This document shows, piece by piece, positions 23,739 through 33,573 of a DNA stretch of 64,000 bases. How positions within the stretch are numbered: position 1 is the first letter of the stretch; every line of letters starts with the position of its first letter. Source of the stretch: CAYHXN01 sp964360605 (GTDB taxonomy: Bacteria; Patescibacteriota; Minisyncoccia; UBA6257; WO2-44-18). Under the pieces are notes generated by a model, which saw nothing but the letters and a program-made list of their open reading frames with translations, had not been told where the DNA came from and did no database searches. The stretch spans positions 1 through 64,000 of the forward strand of contig CAYHXN010000001.1 of NCBI GenBank assembly GCA_964360605.1. Direction: 5' to 3'. Position numbers and translations under genes: made by a program.

Positions 23739-24680
23739 TTAGTAATTAGTATTGAAGTGTTTTTTAACCAAATCCGCGATAAATTCTTCGGTGATTTGCA
23801 TCGCGTCATAGGTCGCCCCGCCGATATGAGGAACAACGATTAAGTTGTACTGACCGCTTTTTGTCATCTGCCAAAGTTCGCTTTTGGGGAGATGCGCGCC
23901 ACTGCCATCCTCGTCCCACATCACATCCACCGCCGCACCAGCGATCCATTTGTTTTTTAAAGCCATCTCTAGCGCCCCTATTTCCACTATTTCCGCGCGA
24001 GCCGTGTTCACTAAGTAAGCCGTGGGCTTCATCGTTTTTAAATGATTTTCTTTAACCAAGTTTTTTGTATCATCAGTTAATAAAACGTGCAATGAAATCA
24101 CGTCCGATTGCTTAAAAAGTTCTTCCATGGAAACTTTCTCAACACCATAACGCATCATAGTGGCGGCATCTATGTGAGGGTCGGCGGCGATCACTTTCAT
24201 GTCCATTGCTTTCCCATACCGAGCAACCATTTTACCAAGCCGCCCCAAACCTAAAATACCTAAAGTCTGTCCGGCTAACTGATAGCCCTTAAATTGATCG
24301 CGATCCCAACCACCGGCTTTAACGTGTTCGTAAGCCTGTGGAATTTTTCTAACTAAAGCCAGGATCAGTCCCAAAGTTTCTTCTGCCGTGGAAGTAATCT
24401 TGTCCAAAAAATCTGTGTGTCCGCGTAAAGAAATTATTTTAATCCCCCGCTTTTCCGCCTCAACAATATCTATATGATTCAAGCCAGTGGTGGGCGAAGC
24501 GATGATTTTTAAGTTGGGCATTTTATCCATCCAGGATTTATCAATCTTATATTTTAGACGGACCACTACAATTTCGGTATCAACTGTCGGCTCGCCGCCC
24601 AAAACTACTTCACCGAGAGATTTATAAATCTCAATGGCCTTAGGAGAATAATCTTGCGGTTCTGTAATAAGTATTTTCAT
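23739..24680 (-). CDS. D-2-hydroxyacid dehydrogenase family protein
   Basis: A 313-aa NAD-dependent dehydrogenase of the phosphoglycerate/D-lactate type. It has the NAD motif GILGLGRLGKMVARYG, DVISLHVLLT, the catalytic Arg in NTARAEIV, the acidic DVMWDEDG region and the catalytic His in VVPHIGGATYDA. Hydroxyacid dehydrogenases occur in other sugar-acid pathways, so here it may process a precursor of the nonulosonic acid or make a substituent. Substrate not evident. The start is preceded by AGGA supplied by a tandem TTAGGAA repeat. Confidence 0.88.
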   Translation of the reverse strand: MKILITEPQDYSPKAIEIYKSLGEVVLGGEPTVDTEIVVVRLKYKIDKSWMDKMPNLKIIASPTTGLNHIDIVEAEKRGIKIISLRGHTDFLDKITSTAEETLGLILALVRKIPQAYEHVKAGGWDRDQFKGYQLAGQTLGILGLGRLGKMVARYGKAMDMKVIAADPHIDAATMMRYGVEKVSMEELFKQSDVISLHVLLTDDTKNLVKENHLKTMKPTAYLVNTARAEIVEIGALEMALKNKWIAGAAVDVMWDEDGSGAHLPKSELWQMTKSGQYNLIVVPHIGGATYDAMQITEEFIADLVKKHFNTNY

Positions 24681-24685
24681 AGAAG

Positions 24686-24713
24686 TTCCTAATTCCTAAT
24701 TCCTAATTCCTAA
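24686..24713. repeat. Four exact tandem copies of a 7-bp unit (TTCCTAA)
   Basis: On the minus strand this reads TTAGGAA four times. It spans the last codons and stop of neuA and supplies several AGGA sites before the next start at 24680. Copy-number change would alter both the NeuA C-terminus and the spacing to the next gene. Confidence 0.85.
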
Positions 24714-25436
24714 TTTATGTAATGCCTTTTCCGCTTCGTCCCAATCCGCTGGAACATTAATGTCGCAAACATATTTTAGATCAATCAAAAGCGGCGCGGT
24801 TTTTTCTCCATAAAAATTCGGATTCTCCGAATGAAACAATAAATCGGTTTTGAAAAGATAAACTGAACCGACACTCCAGTAAGATTTTTCCAAATCCTGG
24901 CGACGAGCTACTCGTTTATAAATTGGCTCACCGGCCGGCATTATCAATTTCAATGTCCCCGATCCATCTAAAACCATAGCTTTACGGTGATGAAAATTTT
25001 CCGGTATCTCCGAAACGCTCAAAACCGAGTCGGCGCCGGTTTTTTTAATTAACTCCACCGCTTCTTTTATCTGAAACGCCTGCCGAAGAGGCGAAGTCGG
25101 CTGGAGAATCATCACGTAATCCGGATTATATTTTTCGTTTTCTTTCAGCCATCGAACAGCGTGTTGCATTACCGGCAGATGAGCGCTTTTGTCTTCGGCT
25201 AAATCTTTTGGACGCATAAATGGCACTTCGCAACCATATTCGCGACCAATTTTGGCAATCGCTTCGTCGTCGGTGGAAAGAATAAGACGATCAATGGCGC
25301 CGGATTGCTTTGCCGCCTCAATGGTATAAGCAATTAGCGGCTTACCTAAAAGCGGTTTGATATTTTTCCCCGGAATTCCTTTAGAACCGCCGCGGGCGGT
25401 GATAACTCCTAAGACTTTAACTATTGGTTTTTTCAT
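24696..25436 (-). CDS. neuA: CMP-N-acylneuraminate cytidylyltransferase
   Basis: A 246-aa CTP:sugar-acid transferase. It has the nucleotide-binding ITARGGSKGIPGKNIK at the N-terminus, LSTDDEAI, QPTSPLR (~93-99) and the C-terminal DINVPADWDEAE with the metal-binding Asp. It activates the NeuB product to the CMP-sugar. It overlaps neuC by 20 bp, so the two are co-translated. A second enzyme of this family with different motifs is at 60668-61387. Confidence 0.93.
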   Translation of the reverse strand: MKKPIVKVLGVITARGGSKGIPGKNIKPLLGKPLIAYTIEAAKQSGAIDRLILSTDDEAIAKIGREYGCEVPFMRPKDLAEDKSAHLPVMQHAVRWLKENEKYNPDYVMILQPTSPLRQAFQIKEAVELIKKTGADSVLSVSEIPENFHHRKAMVLDGSGTLKLIMPAGEPIYKRVARRQDLEKSYWSVGSVYLFKTDLLFHSENPNFYGEKTAPLLIDLKYVCDINVPADWDEAEKALHKLGIRN

Positions 25437-26598
25437 AAAAACGTTTTTGCGAATACAGTTTAGTCTTACTCAAAACCTCCATTATTTTTTTACTGGTGCC
25501 AGGCCTGTAATAAATATTAGATTTTGGATACGCTCCGTGAGTAATCTGTTTTTGGATTGCTTTTTTAATTTCTTGTTTGTTGTAACCGACATCTAAAACG
25601 TTTGGTCCACGCAGGCGACCATTCTGACGACTTCCGATATTTACTACCGGCACACCCAGAAAAGAACATTCTTTAATACCGGCGGAAGAGTTACCGACAA
25701 GAACGCTCGATCGCCGCAAAAGAGCAACGAAATCCTCCGGAAGTAAGTCGGTGATGAATCGGATTTTTTTGTTTTTCAATTTTCCTTGCTCGCGATAAAC
25801 ACGAATGGCTTTGGAAATTTCATTAGTACCAGCATCGCTGTTGGGCCAAAAAACGACTGTCGGCAAATTTATATCATCAACGGCTTCTAGGGTCATTTCC
25901 ATATTCCGACGATTATTTTTCTCCGTAGTCACGGGGTGCTGCATCAACATTAAAAATGGCTTCTTCGTATCTATTTGAGCGCCTAAACCGCTTTTATTAA
26001 CCAATCCCCCGTCCAACTTCGGGTCAACTAAAGAAGCAAATTCCGTATCCGGAGACCCGACATTAAACACGTTCCGCGGGTTTTCTCCCATCTGAATCAC
26101 TCGACGACGCGCGTCTTCGTTGGTCACAAAATGAATATGCGAAAGCTTAGTAATAGCGTGCCGAACACTCTCATCGATTGTGCCAGTCAAATCTCCCCCC
26201 TCTAAATGCGCCACGGTTTTATTTAAATAAGCCGATACCATCGCTACTGCTAATTGTTCAAAACGATCCCCACGAATCAAAACAATGTCCGGATTAAGTT
26301 TGTACAAAGAATTAGCGAATTCCAGCGCGGTCAATCCGGCGGTCTTGGCCATCGTTATGTGACTTCCTCCGTCAATAACATTAAAAAGCGTCTCGTTCAC
26401 GGTAAATCCCGCCTCCCGCATGGCAGGTAAAAAACGCTCCCCGTATTTATCCAATAAGATTGAGCCCCCAGCCACTAATTGAAGCTCTAACCGAGGGTTT
26501 TTCTGAAGAAGCGATAAAAGACGCTTTTGCCTGGCGTAGTGAATACGACTCATGATTGGGAAGCAAATTTTACGTTTCTCTTTGGTTTTTTTAGACAT
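25417..26598 (-). CDS. neuC: UDP-N-acetylglucosamine 2-epimerase (hydrolysing)
   Basis: A 393-aa epimerase of the NeuC/WecB fold. It has an N-terminal lysine-rich stretch, then CFPIMSRIHYAR (start of the first Rossmann half), RGDRFEQLAVA, HLEGGDLTGTIDE and the C-half signature VGNSSAGIKE. It releases UDP from UDP-GlcNAc (or a 2,4-diacetamido relative) to give the ManNAc-type precursor for NeuB. It is directly upstream of neuA. The set neuC-neuA-neuB is split only by the transport and oxidoreductase genes. Confidence 0.92.
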   Translation of the reverse strand: MSKKTKEKRKICFPIMSRIHYARQKRLLSLLQKNPRLELQLVAGGSILLDKYGERFLPAMREAGFTVNETLFNVIDGGSHITMAKTAGLTALEFANSLYKLNPDIVLIRGDRFEQLAVAMVSAYLNKTVAHLEGGDLTGTIDESVRHAITKLSHIHFVTNEDARRRVIQMGENPRNVFNVGSPDTEFASLVDPKLDGGLVNKSGLGAQIDTKKPFLMLMQHPVTTEKNNRRNMEMTLEAVDDINLPTVVFWPNSDAGTNEISKAIRVYREQGKLKNKKIRFITDLLPEDFVALLRRSSVLVGNSSAGIKECSFLGVPVVNIGSRQNGRLRGPNVLDVGYNKQEIKKAIQKQITHGAYPKSNIYYRPGTSKKIMEVLSKTKLYSQKRFYEKTNS

Positions 26599-26649
26599 AT
26601 TTTAAGTATCTCTATATAAACGTAAAAAACCGCAATAGTCAAAGCAGGT

Positions 26650-27912
26650 TTAAAGAGCCTGCTCCCCTTCTTTAGTAACAAGATGGGGATAGGGCATTGG
26701 GAAAAACAGCCGCCCACCCATTTTTAAGTACTCTTTTTCGCGCTTTATCAGCTCGTCTTTAAAAAACCAAATGAGAACGAGCATGCTTGCTGGATTCATT
26801 GCCCGCGCCGTTTCTTCAGAAATGAGTTCAATATCCGTACCCAAGGTTCGCAAGCCAACTTTTTCCGGATTCCGCTCGCTGATGCATGGAAGCAGATCTT
26901 TGGTAATATTAAAAAATTGGATTAAGACATTTCCTTTAGTGGAAGCTCCCAAACCGATAACGCTTCGTCCAGCTTGCTTCTCTTCCAAAAGAAATTGCAG
27001 AGTTTTATTTTTGAGCTCATCAATTTTTTTAGAAAATTCCTTATAAGGTTCCGGGCTGATCAAATTCATTGCATCTTCTGTGGCGTAAATTTTCTTCAGA
27101 TTTTCTGACGGCGAACGTTCGGAATTCCGATGCGCCGCAAAAACTCTCAAACTGCCACCGTTTACATCGTTCAAGGAAGCGTCAAAAATTTCCAAATCAT
27201 GCCGTTTAAGCAAATTTTCCAAAGCCCGTATTGTGTAATACTCCAAATGCTCGTGGCAAACATCATAAAAATTGAGTGTCTTTAGAGAAGTTGGTAAATA
27301 ACTTAACTGAATACACCAAACACCATCAGGAGCCAAAATAGATTTTACTTCATTAACAAAAGCATTTGGGTCATCAAGATCGTAAAACATGGCCACGGAG
27401 GTGATTGCTTTAAACAAAACATTACCGGCTGTTTTTTGAACACTGGTTTTGGAAAAATAATCAGTAATTATTTTACAGTCCGCGTCTAAGGCCACCGGAG
27501 TAATATTGGTAGCCGGATCAATACCGATTTTTTTAACACCGGCGGGAAAATAATTTAGCATTGTTCCATCATTGCAACCGATGTCTAGAATCCAATCTCC
27601 CGCATCCAACCGAACTTTGGAGTTAAGGTCATTGACTAAATCCTTTAACGCTTCCCGCATCATGGGATTGGTTTGGGAACGATAAAAATAATTTCGGTAC
27701 ATTAAATCCCGCTCTACTGTTTCCCTAAGCTGAACTAAACCGCAATCGCGGCAAAGCATAACTATCAAAGGAATTTTAATTTTTGCTAAATCGTTATTTT
27801 CATTACTTTTTACGAAAGCCGAAGCTAAATACTGCTCTCCAAAATTAAGAACTTCCGTCAAATTAGGATTTTTACAAATACGGCAGGCACCAATGTTTTG
27901 ATAATAATTTTT
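26650..27912 (-). CDS. SAM-dependent C-methyltransferase with N-terminal zinc site
   Basis: A ~420-aa protein in three parts. An N-terminal zinc-binding region (CRICKN and CRDCGL pairs) is followed by a SAM-binding Rossmann domain (ILDIGCNDGTMLNYF) and a C-terminal domain (VIGLGASTKGNVLIQFF). This is the architecture of NDP-hexose C-methyltransferases of the TylCIII/NovU type, which make branched sugars. I prefer the GTG at 27912, 2 nt after the stop of the preceding GT2 gene. The alternative ATG at 27963 overlaps that gene by 46 bp. A weak hairpin (AGCAGG / CCTGCT, 26643-26663) lies at the stop. Confidence 0.85.
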   Translation of the reverse strand, partial: KNYYQNIGACRICKNPNLTEVLNFGEQYLASAFVKSNENNDLAKIKIPLIVMLCRDCGLVQLRETVERDLMYRNYFYRSQTNPMMREALKDLVNDLNSKVRLDAGDWILDIGCNDGTMLNYFPAGVKKIGIDPATNITPVALDADCKIITDYFSKTSVQKTAGNVLFKAITSVAMFYDLDDPNAFVNEVKSILAPDGVWCIQLSYLPTSLKTLNFYDVCHEHLEYYTIRALENLLKRHDLEIFDASLNDVNGGSLRVFAAHRNSERSPSENLKKIYATEDAMNLISPEPYKEFSKKIDELKNKTLQFLLEEKQAGRSVIGLGASTKGNVLIQFFNITKDLLPCISERNPEKVGLRTLGTDIELISEETARAMNPASMLVLIWFFKDELIKREKEYLKMGGRLFFPMPYPHLVTKEGEQAL

Positions 27913-27917
27913 CACAG

Positions 27918-28583
27918 TTATCTTTTGAAAATTTCTTTCACAAGAACCATAAGTATCTCCCATCCGGTTTTAAACGGTTTCATCTTGCGCACTCCGCCGA
28001 TTCTTTCCGGTTCGTCGGCGGGAATTTCCGCTATTTTTAATTTCTTCTTCGCGAATTGGATTGGCATTTGAATTGACCAAGATAATCCCAAAGCATTCAT
28101 ATTCAACCGTCGAAACGCATCTTTACGATAGCCGCGAAATCCCACTAAAACATCGGTATAAGTAGCGCCAAACAAAAAATTTACCAGTTTAGTAAACGCC
28201 CAGTTGCCCTTAGAAGTTAAAAAGTCGTCGTCATAGCTTTTGGCCCCGGCTTTATAACGTGAAGCAATTACAAAATCATATCCTTCCGCGAGCTTAGCGA
28301 CCACTTCCGGTATTTTTTCTGGCAATGAATTGCCGTCAGGAGGGAACTCAATCACGAAATCTCCCGTCGCGATTTCCGACCCTTGTTTCATGCCCGTTCC
28401 ATAGCCCCGACCGCGTTGAGCGTGCACTAAATAACCTTGCTCTTTGCAATATTCAATAGTGCCGTCGGTAGATCCTCCATCCACAACAATAATTTCGTCA
28501 ACCCATTCCTTTTTAATTTTAGGCAAAACCGCCTGAACAGCCGTTATTTCATTAAGAGTTGGGGCCAATAAAGTTACTTTCAT
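27918..28583 (-). CDS. Glycosyltransferase family 2 (dolichol-phosphate-mannose-synthase-like)
   Basis: A 221-aa GT-A enzyme without transmembrane segments. It has the LLAPTLNE start, VVDGGSTDGT and PPDGNS, where the family's DxD is reduced to D-G-N. C-terminal motifs are VLVGFRGYRKDAF and SIQMPIQFAKKKLK. It resembles polyprenyl-phosphate glycosyltransferases without membrane anchor. AAAGGA 7 nt before the ATG at 28583 sets the start; it overlaps the 3' end of the fcl-like gene by 32 bp, so coupled translation is likely. Confidence 0.85.
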   Translation of the reverse strand: MKVTLLAPTLNEITAVQAVLPKIKKEWVDEIIVVDGGSTDGTIEYCKEQGYLVHAQRGRGYGTGMKQGSEIATGDFVIEFPPDGNSLPEKIPEVVAKLAEGYDFVIASRYKAGAKSYDDDFLTSKGNWAFTKLVNFLFGATYTDVLVGFRGYRKDAFRRLNMNALGLSWSIQMPIQFAKKKLKIAEIPADEPERIGGVRKMKPFKTGWEILMVLVKEIFKR

Positions 28584-29559
28584 GTTTAATCCTTTCCAAT
28601 TTATACCAATCAATAGTTTTTTGCAATCCTTTTTCTAACGAAAACACGGCCTGAAATCCAATTTTTTCTTTAGCCTTTCTAGTATCACAAGTGCGGCGTG
28701 GCTGACCGTCCGGCTTGGAAGTATCAAAAAGGATTTTTGCCTGACTGCCAGTTAATTTCAATAATAATTTTGCCAACTCACCAATAGTTATTTCTTCGCT
28801 ACTGCCGATGTTTAACGGATCCGCGACGGCGTATTTCTCGCAAGTCTCCAACAGTCCCCTAGCAAAATCTTCCACAAAAAGAAAAGAGCGTGTTTGGTTT
28901 CCGCTCCCCCAAACCGTTAAGGGATTATCGCCATCAAAAACGCGTTTAATTAGTCCCGGAATCACGTGTTGAAACGGAGCAAAAAAATCATCGCGGGGGC
29001 CATAACAATTATAGGGACGGGCGATTGCCACCTTCATTCCAAATTCTTCCGCGTAAGCGTGACCAAGATACTCCGCCATGCGTTTTGACCAACCGTATCC
29101 GGCATTAGCCGACTCTGGTTGGTCCTTAAACCCTTCCTCTTCTGGAGTCGGATGAGAAGTATCGCGCGGATAAACACAAGCAGAACTAACCACTAAAAAT
29201 CTTTCTACCTTAGCGTCTTTAGCAGAATCAATAACTGTTAAAAACATTCGCATGTTATCACGAAACAAACTAGCGTGATGTTGCATGCTATGCGCGATAC
29301 CGCCCCCTTTAGCAGCGGCTAAATTTAGAACAATTTCCTGACCGCGCATTAGACGGTCAACCGAAGGCCGATCAGCTAAATCAGCTTCCACTAAATTAAT
29401 CTGTTTGCGAACCGATTCTAAAAATCCTGCCGATGAACCGGGAAAAACCGGTACCGTTACCTTAGCGCCTTGTCCTACTAATATTTCTACTAAATGGCTA
29501 CCAACAAAACCGGCGCCGCCGGTCACCAATATTTTTTTGCCGCTATAAAACAAGGCCAT
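28552..29559 (-). CDS. GDP-L-fucose-synthase-like NAD-dependent epimerase/reductase
   Basis: A 335-aa extended SDR. It has GGAGFVGSH, SSACVYP, the catalytic YGWSK and a late SKPDGQPRR stretch, the latter typical of GDP-fucose synthase (Fcl/WcaG). It lies directly downstream of gmd with a 17-bp overlap. The pair would turn GDP-mannose into a GDP-6-deoxyhexose via the 4-keto intermediate. Whether the product is fucose or another deoxysugar is open, since the N-terminal part differs from classical Fcl. Confidence 0.85.
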   Translation of the reverse strand: MALFYSGKKILVTGGAGFVGSHLVEILVGQGAKVTVPVFPGSSAGFLESVRKQINLVEADLADRPSVDRLMRGQEIVLNLAAAKGGGIAHSMQHHASLFRDNMRMFLTVIDSAKDAKVERFLVVSSACVYPRDTSHPTPEEEGFKDQPESANAGYGWSKRMAEYLGHAYAEEFGMKVAIARPYNCYGPRDDFFAPFQHVIPGLIKRVFDGDNPLTVWGSGNQTRSFLFVEDFARGLLETCEKYAVADPLNIGSSEEITIGELAKLLLKLTGSQAKILFDTSKPDGQPRRTCDTRKAKEKIGFQAVFSLEKGLQKTIDWYKLERIKHESNFIGPNS

Positions 29560-30529
29560 GTTCTTTGAAATCGTGTTCCAACATGATCTTTATTAAACTT
29601 TTAAACTTTACTTTCGGTTCCCAGCCCAACTTGTTTTTCGCCTTAGAATAATCGCCGCGCAATTCCGGCGTTTCTGATGGCCGGTGATAACGTGGATCAA
29701 TTTCCACGCATTGCTTCCAATCCATTCCGGCCAACTTAAAAGATTCTTCCACAAATTCTCTAACGGTATGGGATTCTCCGGTTGCCACAACATAGTCATC
29801 CGGTTCCGGCTGTTGGAGCATCAACCACATCGCTTCCACATATTCCGGCGCGTAACCCCAATCCCGAATGGCATCTAAGTTTCCCAAATACAATTTTTTA
29901 TCTAACCCAGCCTTTATCCGGGCAACACCGTTAGTAATCTTTTTGGAAACGAAGCTTTCTCCGCGCCGCGGGGACTCATGATTAAACAAAATCCCGTTCA
30001 CGATAAACAGGCCGTAGGCCTCCCGATAATTTTTAGCAATCCAATAAGAAAATGCCTTAGCGCAAGCGTAAGGACTACGCGGGTGAAAAGGCGTATTTTC
30101 ATTCTGCGGACTTTGTTTTGCCAAACCAAACATTTCCGAAGAAGAAGCTTGATAAAATTTGGTTTTAAGACCACTTTCACGAATTGCCTCCAATAAACGC
30201 AAAGTTCCCAACGCCGTAATGTCGGTGGTGTATTCCGGAATGTCAAAACTCACCCGTACATGACTTTGAGCGCCAAGATTATAAATTTCATCCGGCTGGA
30301 TTTTTTGCAATAAACGGGCCAAAGAACTCCCGTCGGCCAAATCTCCGTAATGCAAATGTAAACGGCTATCCGAATCATGGAGCCGATGCGGAATATGACT
30401 AATACGCTTGGTATTAAAAGAACTGGAGCGGCGCATTATACCGTGAACTTCATAACCCTTAGAAATAAGGAATTCCGCTAAATAGGAACCATCTTGTCCG
30501 GTAACTCCCGTAACAAAAGCTTTTTTCAT
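29543..30529 (-). CDS. gmd: GDP-mannose 4,6-dehydratase
   Basis: A 328-aa enzyme with the very specific features of Gmd: TGVTGQDGSYLAEFL at the N-terminus, RRSSSFNTKRI, YNLGAQSHV, the catalytic Tyr/Lys in SPYACAKAF and LFNHESPRRGE. It makes GDP-4-keto-6-deoxymannose, the branch point to GDP-fucose, rhamnose or perosamine. It begins a block of overlapping genes (gmd, fcl-like, GT2, methyltransferase), suggesting a C-methylated or epimerised deoxysugar. Confidence 0.96.
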   Translation of the reverse strand: MKKAFVTGVTGQDGSYLAEFLISKGYEVHGIMRRSSSFNTKRISHIPHRLHDSDSRLHLHYGDLADGSSLARLLQKIQPDEIYNLGAQSHVRVSFDIPEYTTDITALGTLRLLEAIRESGLKTKFYQASSSEMFGLAKQSPQNENTPFHPRSPYACAKAFSYWIAKNYREAYGLFIVNGILFNHESPRRGESFVSKKITNGVARIKAGLDKKLYLGNLDAIRDWGYAPEYVEAMWLMLQQPEPDDYVVATGESHTVREFVEESFKLAGMDWKQCVEIDPRYHRPSETPELRGDYSKAKNKLGWEPKVKFKSLIKIMLEHDFKEHGLVL

Positions 30530-30572
30530 ATATTGGGTATTGTGCTATCTAGATAAGAATCGGTCAAGCGAA

Positions 30573-32471
30573 TTAACGACGGATCGCGTAAATTTTAACA
30601 AGGGAATTCTTATAGATCAACGAGAGCCCCGAGTCATTTTCTAAGGAACGAATGGCTAACTGCTCCTCCATAGGTCCTACAAAAACATAATCTGCTGGCA
30701 CCGCTTGCCAATTAACTTTCAAATCTTGATAACGCCTAATCAATTCTTCAATTTTTTCCCCGCGCTTCTTGGTAATAATCTCACGATCCGCTCCAGACAA
30801 AAACTGGTGGAAAGAACCATAGCGGCTAGGGAAATAATTTCCGTAAAGATTGCCGAAACTGTCGTTTAAATTACTCCCCTTGTCTGGAAAACATTCATAA
30901 CTTTCACAACCGGCATCTAATTGGCCGGCCAACCGTTTACGCAAAGTTTCTCCCGAAACCCCAAAAAGTTTGTGGCTAGTCAGATACCGGTCTTCCATTT
31001 CTTGCATACTCATTAAGGTGGTAAACGCTGTCGGCAGATACGGCCGCGCGGCTGTGTGACTGGTTAAATAAAACGAGGTCATAGTTGAAGGAGAAATAAT
31101 TTTTGGCTCGCCGGGAATGTTTTCTTTAATCCAATCCCACGATTCGGCAACTTCACCGGGGAAACGATAATAATCAACCAAATGCGACTGAAGGCAGCAG
31201 TTTATATAAACAATGTTCACTATTTTTTTAGTAATCAGCATCGCGCTTAAAACTAAAAAGATTCCAACAATAATTTTTTCCGCCGACCGCCAGCGTGCTT
31301 CTATCCGCTTTATAATTTCAAAAATCACAGCGAAGGAAACTATAAAAATTGCTGGCGCAATCGGTCGGCGGAAAAAATGAGGCACCGGAGAAAAACCGGC
31401 TACCAGCTGAACGTTCCAGACTAAAAACATGGCTGAGATTAAAGCCAAAAGGAAAATGGCCATGTTTTTATCTCGCCGCCAAAACGTCGCCCAAACGACT
31501 ACCGCTAACCCGATGTAAAAAGCATAATCAGCTAAATTACCGACATCTATTCCCACTACCCGCCCGAAGGCCACGCCAGCTCGGTAAGTAAAATCAGAAG
31601 AGGTCGGCAAAGCGCTGAATTGCAAATATCCGACTACGTAAGGCAGAATCGCGATCGCGAACGCAATCAAAAACCAGATAAAATACCTCAAGCGATTTGG
31701 GTCATACTTGCGGAAAATTAACGAATAAACAAAAAGTGTCCCCCAAGCAATAGTCCAATAAACCCAGTGATGAAAATAGGTGTAAAAAATTAGTCCAGAA
31801 AAAATTCCCGCCCAAACTGCTTTTACCCGGCTCGGTGAACGCCAAAATAAAAAGAATAATGCGATAGCGGCAAGATAAATCGGATAAGTCAAAAGAGGTT
31901 CGTCAACTCGGGCAAGATAAAGCTGGTCAAATTGGGTGCGAACAAACGGAAAAAAGTTATTCAAAAAAAACGCCTGAAACTCCGCTAAGCCCTGCCACTT
32001 ATAAAAAGGAAGTTTTAAGACAATCGGCGTTAGCGTCCCCGTCAATCCGAGGAACAAAGCTTTGGCGCGAGAAGCGGTAAAAAGCCAGCCCAGCCAGTAA
32101 AAAAGCGCGAAGATTGCCCCAACAAAGAAAAACTGCGCGCCCAGATAAGCCGAATCAGTATTTCCACCAAACAAAACTAGAAAGGGAGCGAATAAAGCCG
32201 GCGGCAAAGGATTTTGAACAGTGGGCAATTGATGATCGCCGTAAAGTTCCGATGGCGGAAAATGCCCTTCGTAAACTTCCCGAGCCCTACCCAAATATGC
32301 CTGCAAAGAATCACGATAAGTTTTATATTGCGCTAAAACAAAACGCTGGCCGTTTTCTTCAAAATTCCTTTTCACCGCTAGAGGCGGACCAATATAAACA
32401 AAACCGACTGACACGGCAGCCACGATTACTAAAATTAAATGGGGTTTAATGGCCTGAAAACTAAATCTCAT
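30573..32471 (-). CDS. Large polytopic membrane protein, GT-C-like
   Basis: A 632-aa protein with about 11-12 transmembrane segments in the first ~430 residues and a soluble, likely external, C-terminal part. An external loop after the first segment contains FPPSELYGDHQLP, a place where GT-C enzymes carry acidic catalytic residues. It is clearly paralogous to the 54173-56035 protein: both share IKR/VKR-x-x-GxxFVL in the first loop, HFPP/HIPPS, and a C-terminal 'YxFVGP/YVYYGPxE' ending. It is probably a polyprenyl-phosphate-sugar-dependent glycosyltransferase; not proven. Confidence 0.75.
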   Translation of the reverse strand: MRFSFQAIKPHLILVIVAAVSVGFVYIGPPLAVKRNFEENGQRFVLAQYKTYRDSLQAYLGRAREVYEGHFPPSELYGDHQLPTVQNPLPPALFAPFLVLFGGNTDSAYLGAQFFFVGAIFALFYWLGWLFTASRAKALFLGLTGTLTPIVLKLPFYKWQGLAEFQAFFLNNFFPFVRTQFDQLYLARVDEPLLTYPIYLAAIALFFLFWRSPSRVKAVWAGIFSGLIFYTYFHHWVYWTIAWGTLFVYSLIFRKYDPNRLRYFIWFLIAFAIAILPYVVGYLQFSALPTSSDFTYRAGVAFGRVVGIDVGNLADYAFYIGLAVVVWATFWRRDKNMAIFLLALISAMFLVWNVQLVAGFSPVPHFFRRPIAPAIFIVSFAVIFEIIKRIEARWRSAEKIIVGIFLVLSAMLITKKIVNIVYINCCLQSHLVDYYRFPGEVAESWDWIKENIPGEPKIISPSTMTSFYLTSHTAARPYLPTAFTTLMSMQEMEDRYLTSHKLFGVSGETLRKRLAGQLDAGCESYECFPDKGSNLNDSFGNLYGNYFPSRYGSFHQFLSGADREIITKKRGEKIEELIRRYQDLKVNWQAVPADYVFVGPMEEQLAIRSLENDSGLSLIYKNSLVKIYAIRR

Positions 32472-32492
32472 ATTTGAGATGAACTCTAAGTT

Positions 32493-33554
32493 CTAATAAG
32501 CACGGTCCTGATCGCCTCCTCCTTTAGTAGTATACCAGTTGTACAAATCCCAAGTCCTAGAATTGTCTAAACTTTTGCCGATTTTCACGGCAAAGTTTAA
32601 ATAACGGCGTTTGGCGCTAACTGGATTAAAAAGCAGCGGAACCTCGTTGTAGCCGACCCGCTCTCCATCAATAAAACCGGCGGCGCTCAAAGAATCGCGG
32701 TGGAACGGGCCACTGGAAAAATAATCAATAAAATCCAAACCGGAAGCGCGGCAAAAATCAACTACTCCGCCGATGGCAAACAGCTCGGCTTCTTCGTCAG
32801 AAATGAAATCAATAAGTCTGCCGACTTTAATTCCCAGTGGCCCGCTTTCCGTCTTCGGCTCTTCAATCCGTAAAATTGCCAGTGCTTTAATTTCTTCTCC
32901 GCTTTTTACAGCCAACATCCGGTATTTAATCAAAGGATTGCGAGCATAACGCCAATTTAGATAAACCGCGTTGCGTTCAATGGCGATTGGATAACGATTC
33001 TGAATCTTATGCCAGAAAATATCCGTTTCTTTGCTAAATTCGGTTACTTCATCAAAGTGCCAATTTTTTTCGGTATTAATTTTGTGCGATGAAGCGGGTA
33101 GATCATAAAGCGCGTTTTTAGGATTAATGACATATAAATAGCGTTTTAGATTCTCTCCTTTCCAGCCGGCTTTCATAAAAATCGGCCAGGCCGTTTCATT
33201 AATAGTGTGATCTAAGGCAAGATCGGCAAGCGCCGCCGCTTTTTCCATCAATAAATATCCGTAGCCCAAACTTCTCAAGGATTTTTTAACGATTAAATTA
33301 CAGAGCGAAACACCAGAAACTGTTTGGCCGAAAAAGTTAAATGGGGACGCGAATAAACCAAAAGTACCAACCAGCGTTTCGCTGGAATCAAATAAACCAA
33401 GCGATTCGTAGGATTCTTTGTTCAAATTAAATGGCCCGTCAAACTGCCAATCATAATAAATTTTGTTGGTTAAAATGTGGCCGGGCTTGTATTCCGCTTC
33501 ATTAAAAGCGCGCAGTTTTTCCCATTCAGATTTTTTTATTGGCCTTATTTCCAT
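32493..33554 (-). CDS. GNAT-type acyltransferase (tandem-domain)
   Basis: A 353-aa protein starting with a GNAT-like beta-alpha unit (IRPIKKSEWEKL). The acyl-donor loop region is LIVKKSLRSLGYGYLLMEKAA (~88-108), the usual V-x-x-x-x-R-x-x-G-x-G/A site. A second, degenerate GNAT half (~190-310) follows with RYARNPLIKYRMLAV. Its position directly after the acyl carrier protein suggests that it takes an acyl or aminoacyl group from the carrier and puts it on a sugar amine. The conserved-looking GGGDQDRAY C-terminus is unexplained. Confidence 0.75.
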   Translation of the reverse strand: MEIRPIKKSEWEKLRAFNEAEYKPGHILTNKIYYDWQFDGPFNLNKESYESLGLFDSSETLVGTFGLFASPFNFFGQTVSGVSLCNLIVKKSLRSLGYGYLLMEKAAALADLALDHTINETAWPIFMKAGWKGENLKRYLYVINPKNALYDLPASSHKINTEKNWHFDEVTEFSKETDIFWHKIQNRYPIAIERNAVYLNWRYARNPLIKYRMLAVKSGEEIKALAILRIEEPKTESGPLGIKVGRLIDFISDEEAELFAIGGVVDFCRASGLDFIDYFSSGPFHRDSLSAAGFIDGERVGYNEVPLLFNPVSAKRRYLNFAVKIGKSLDNSRTWDLYNWYTTKGGGDQDRAY

Positions 33555-33573
33555 AGTTCTTATTTATTATTTC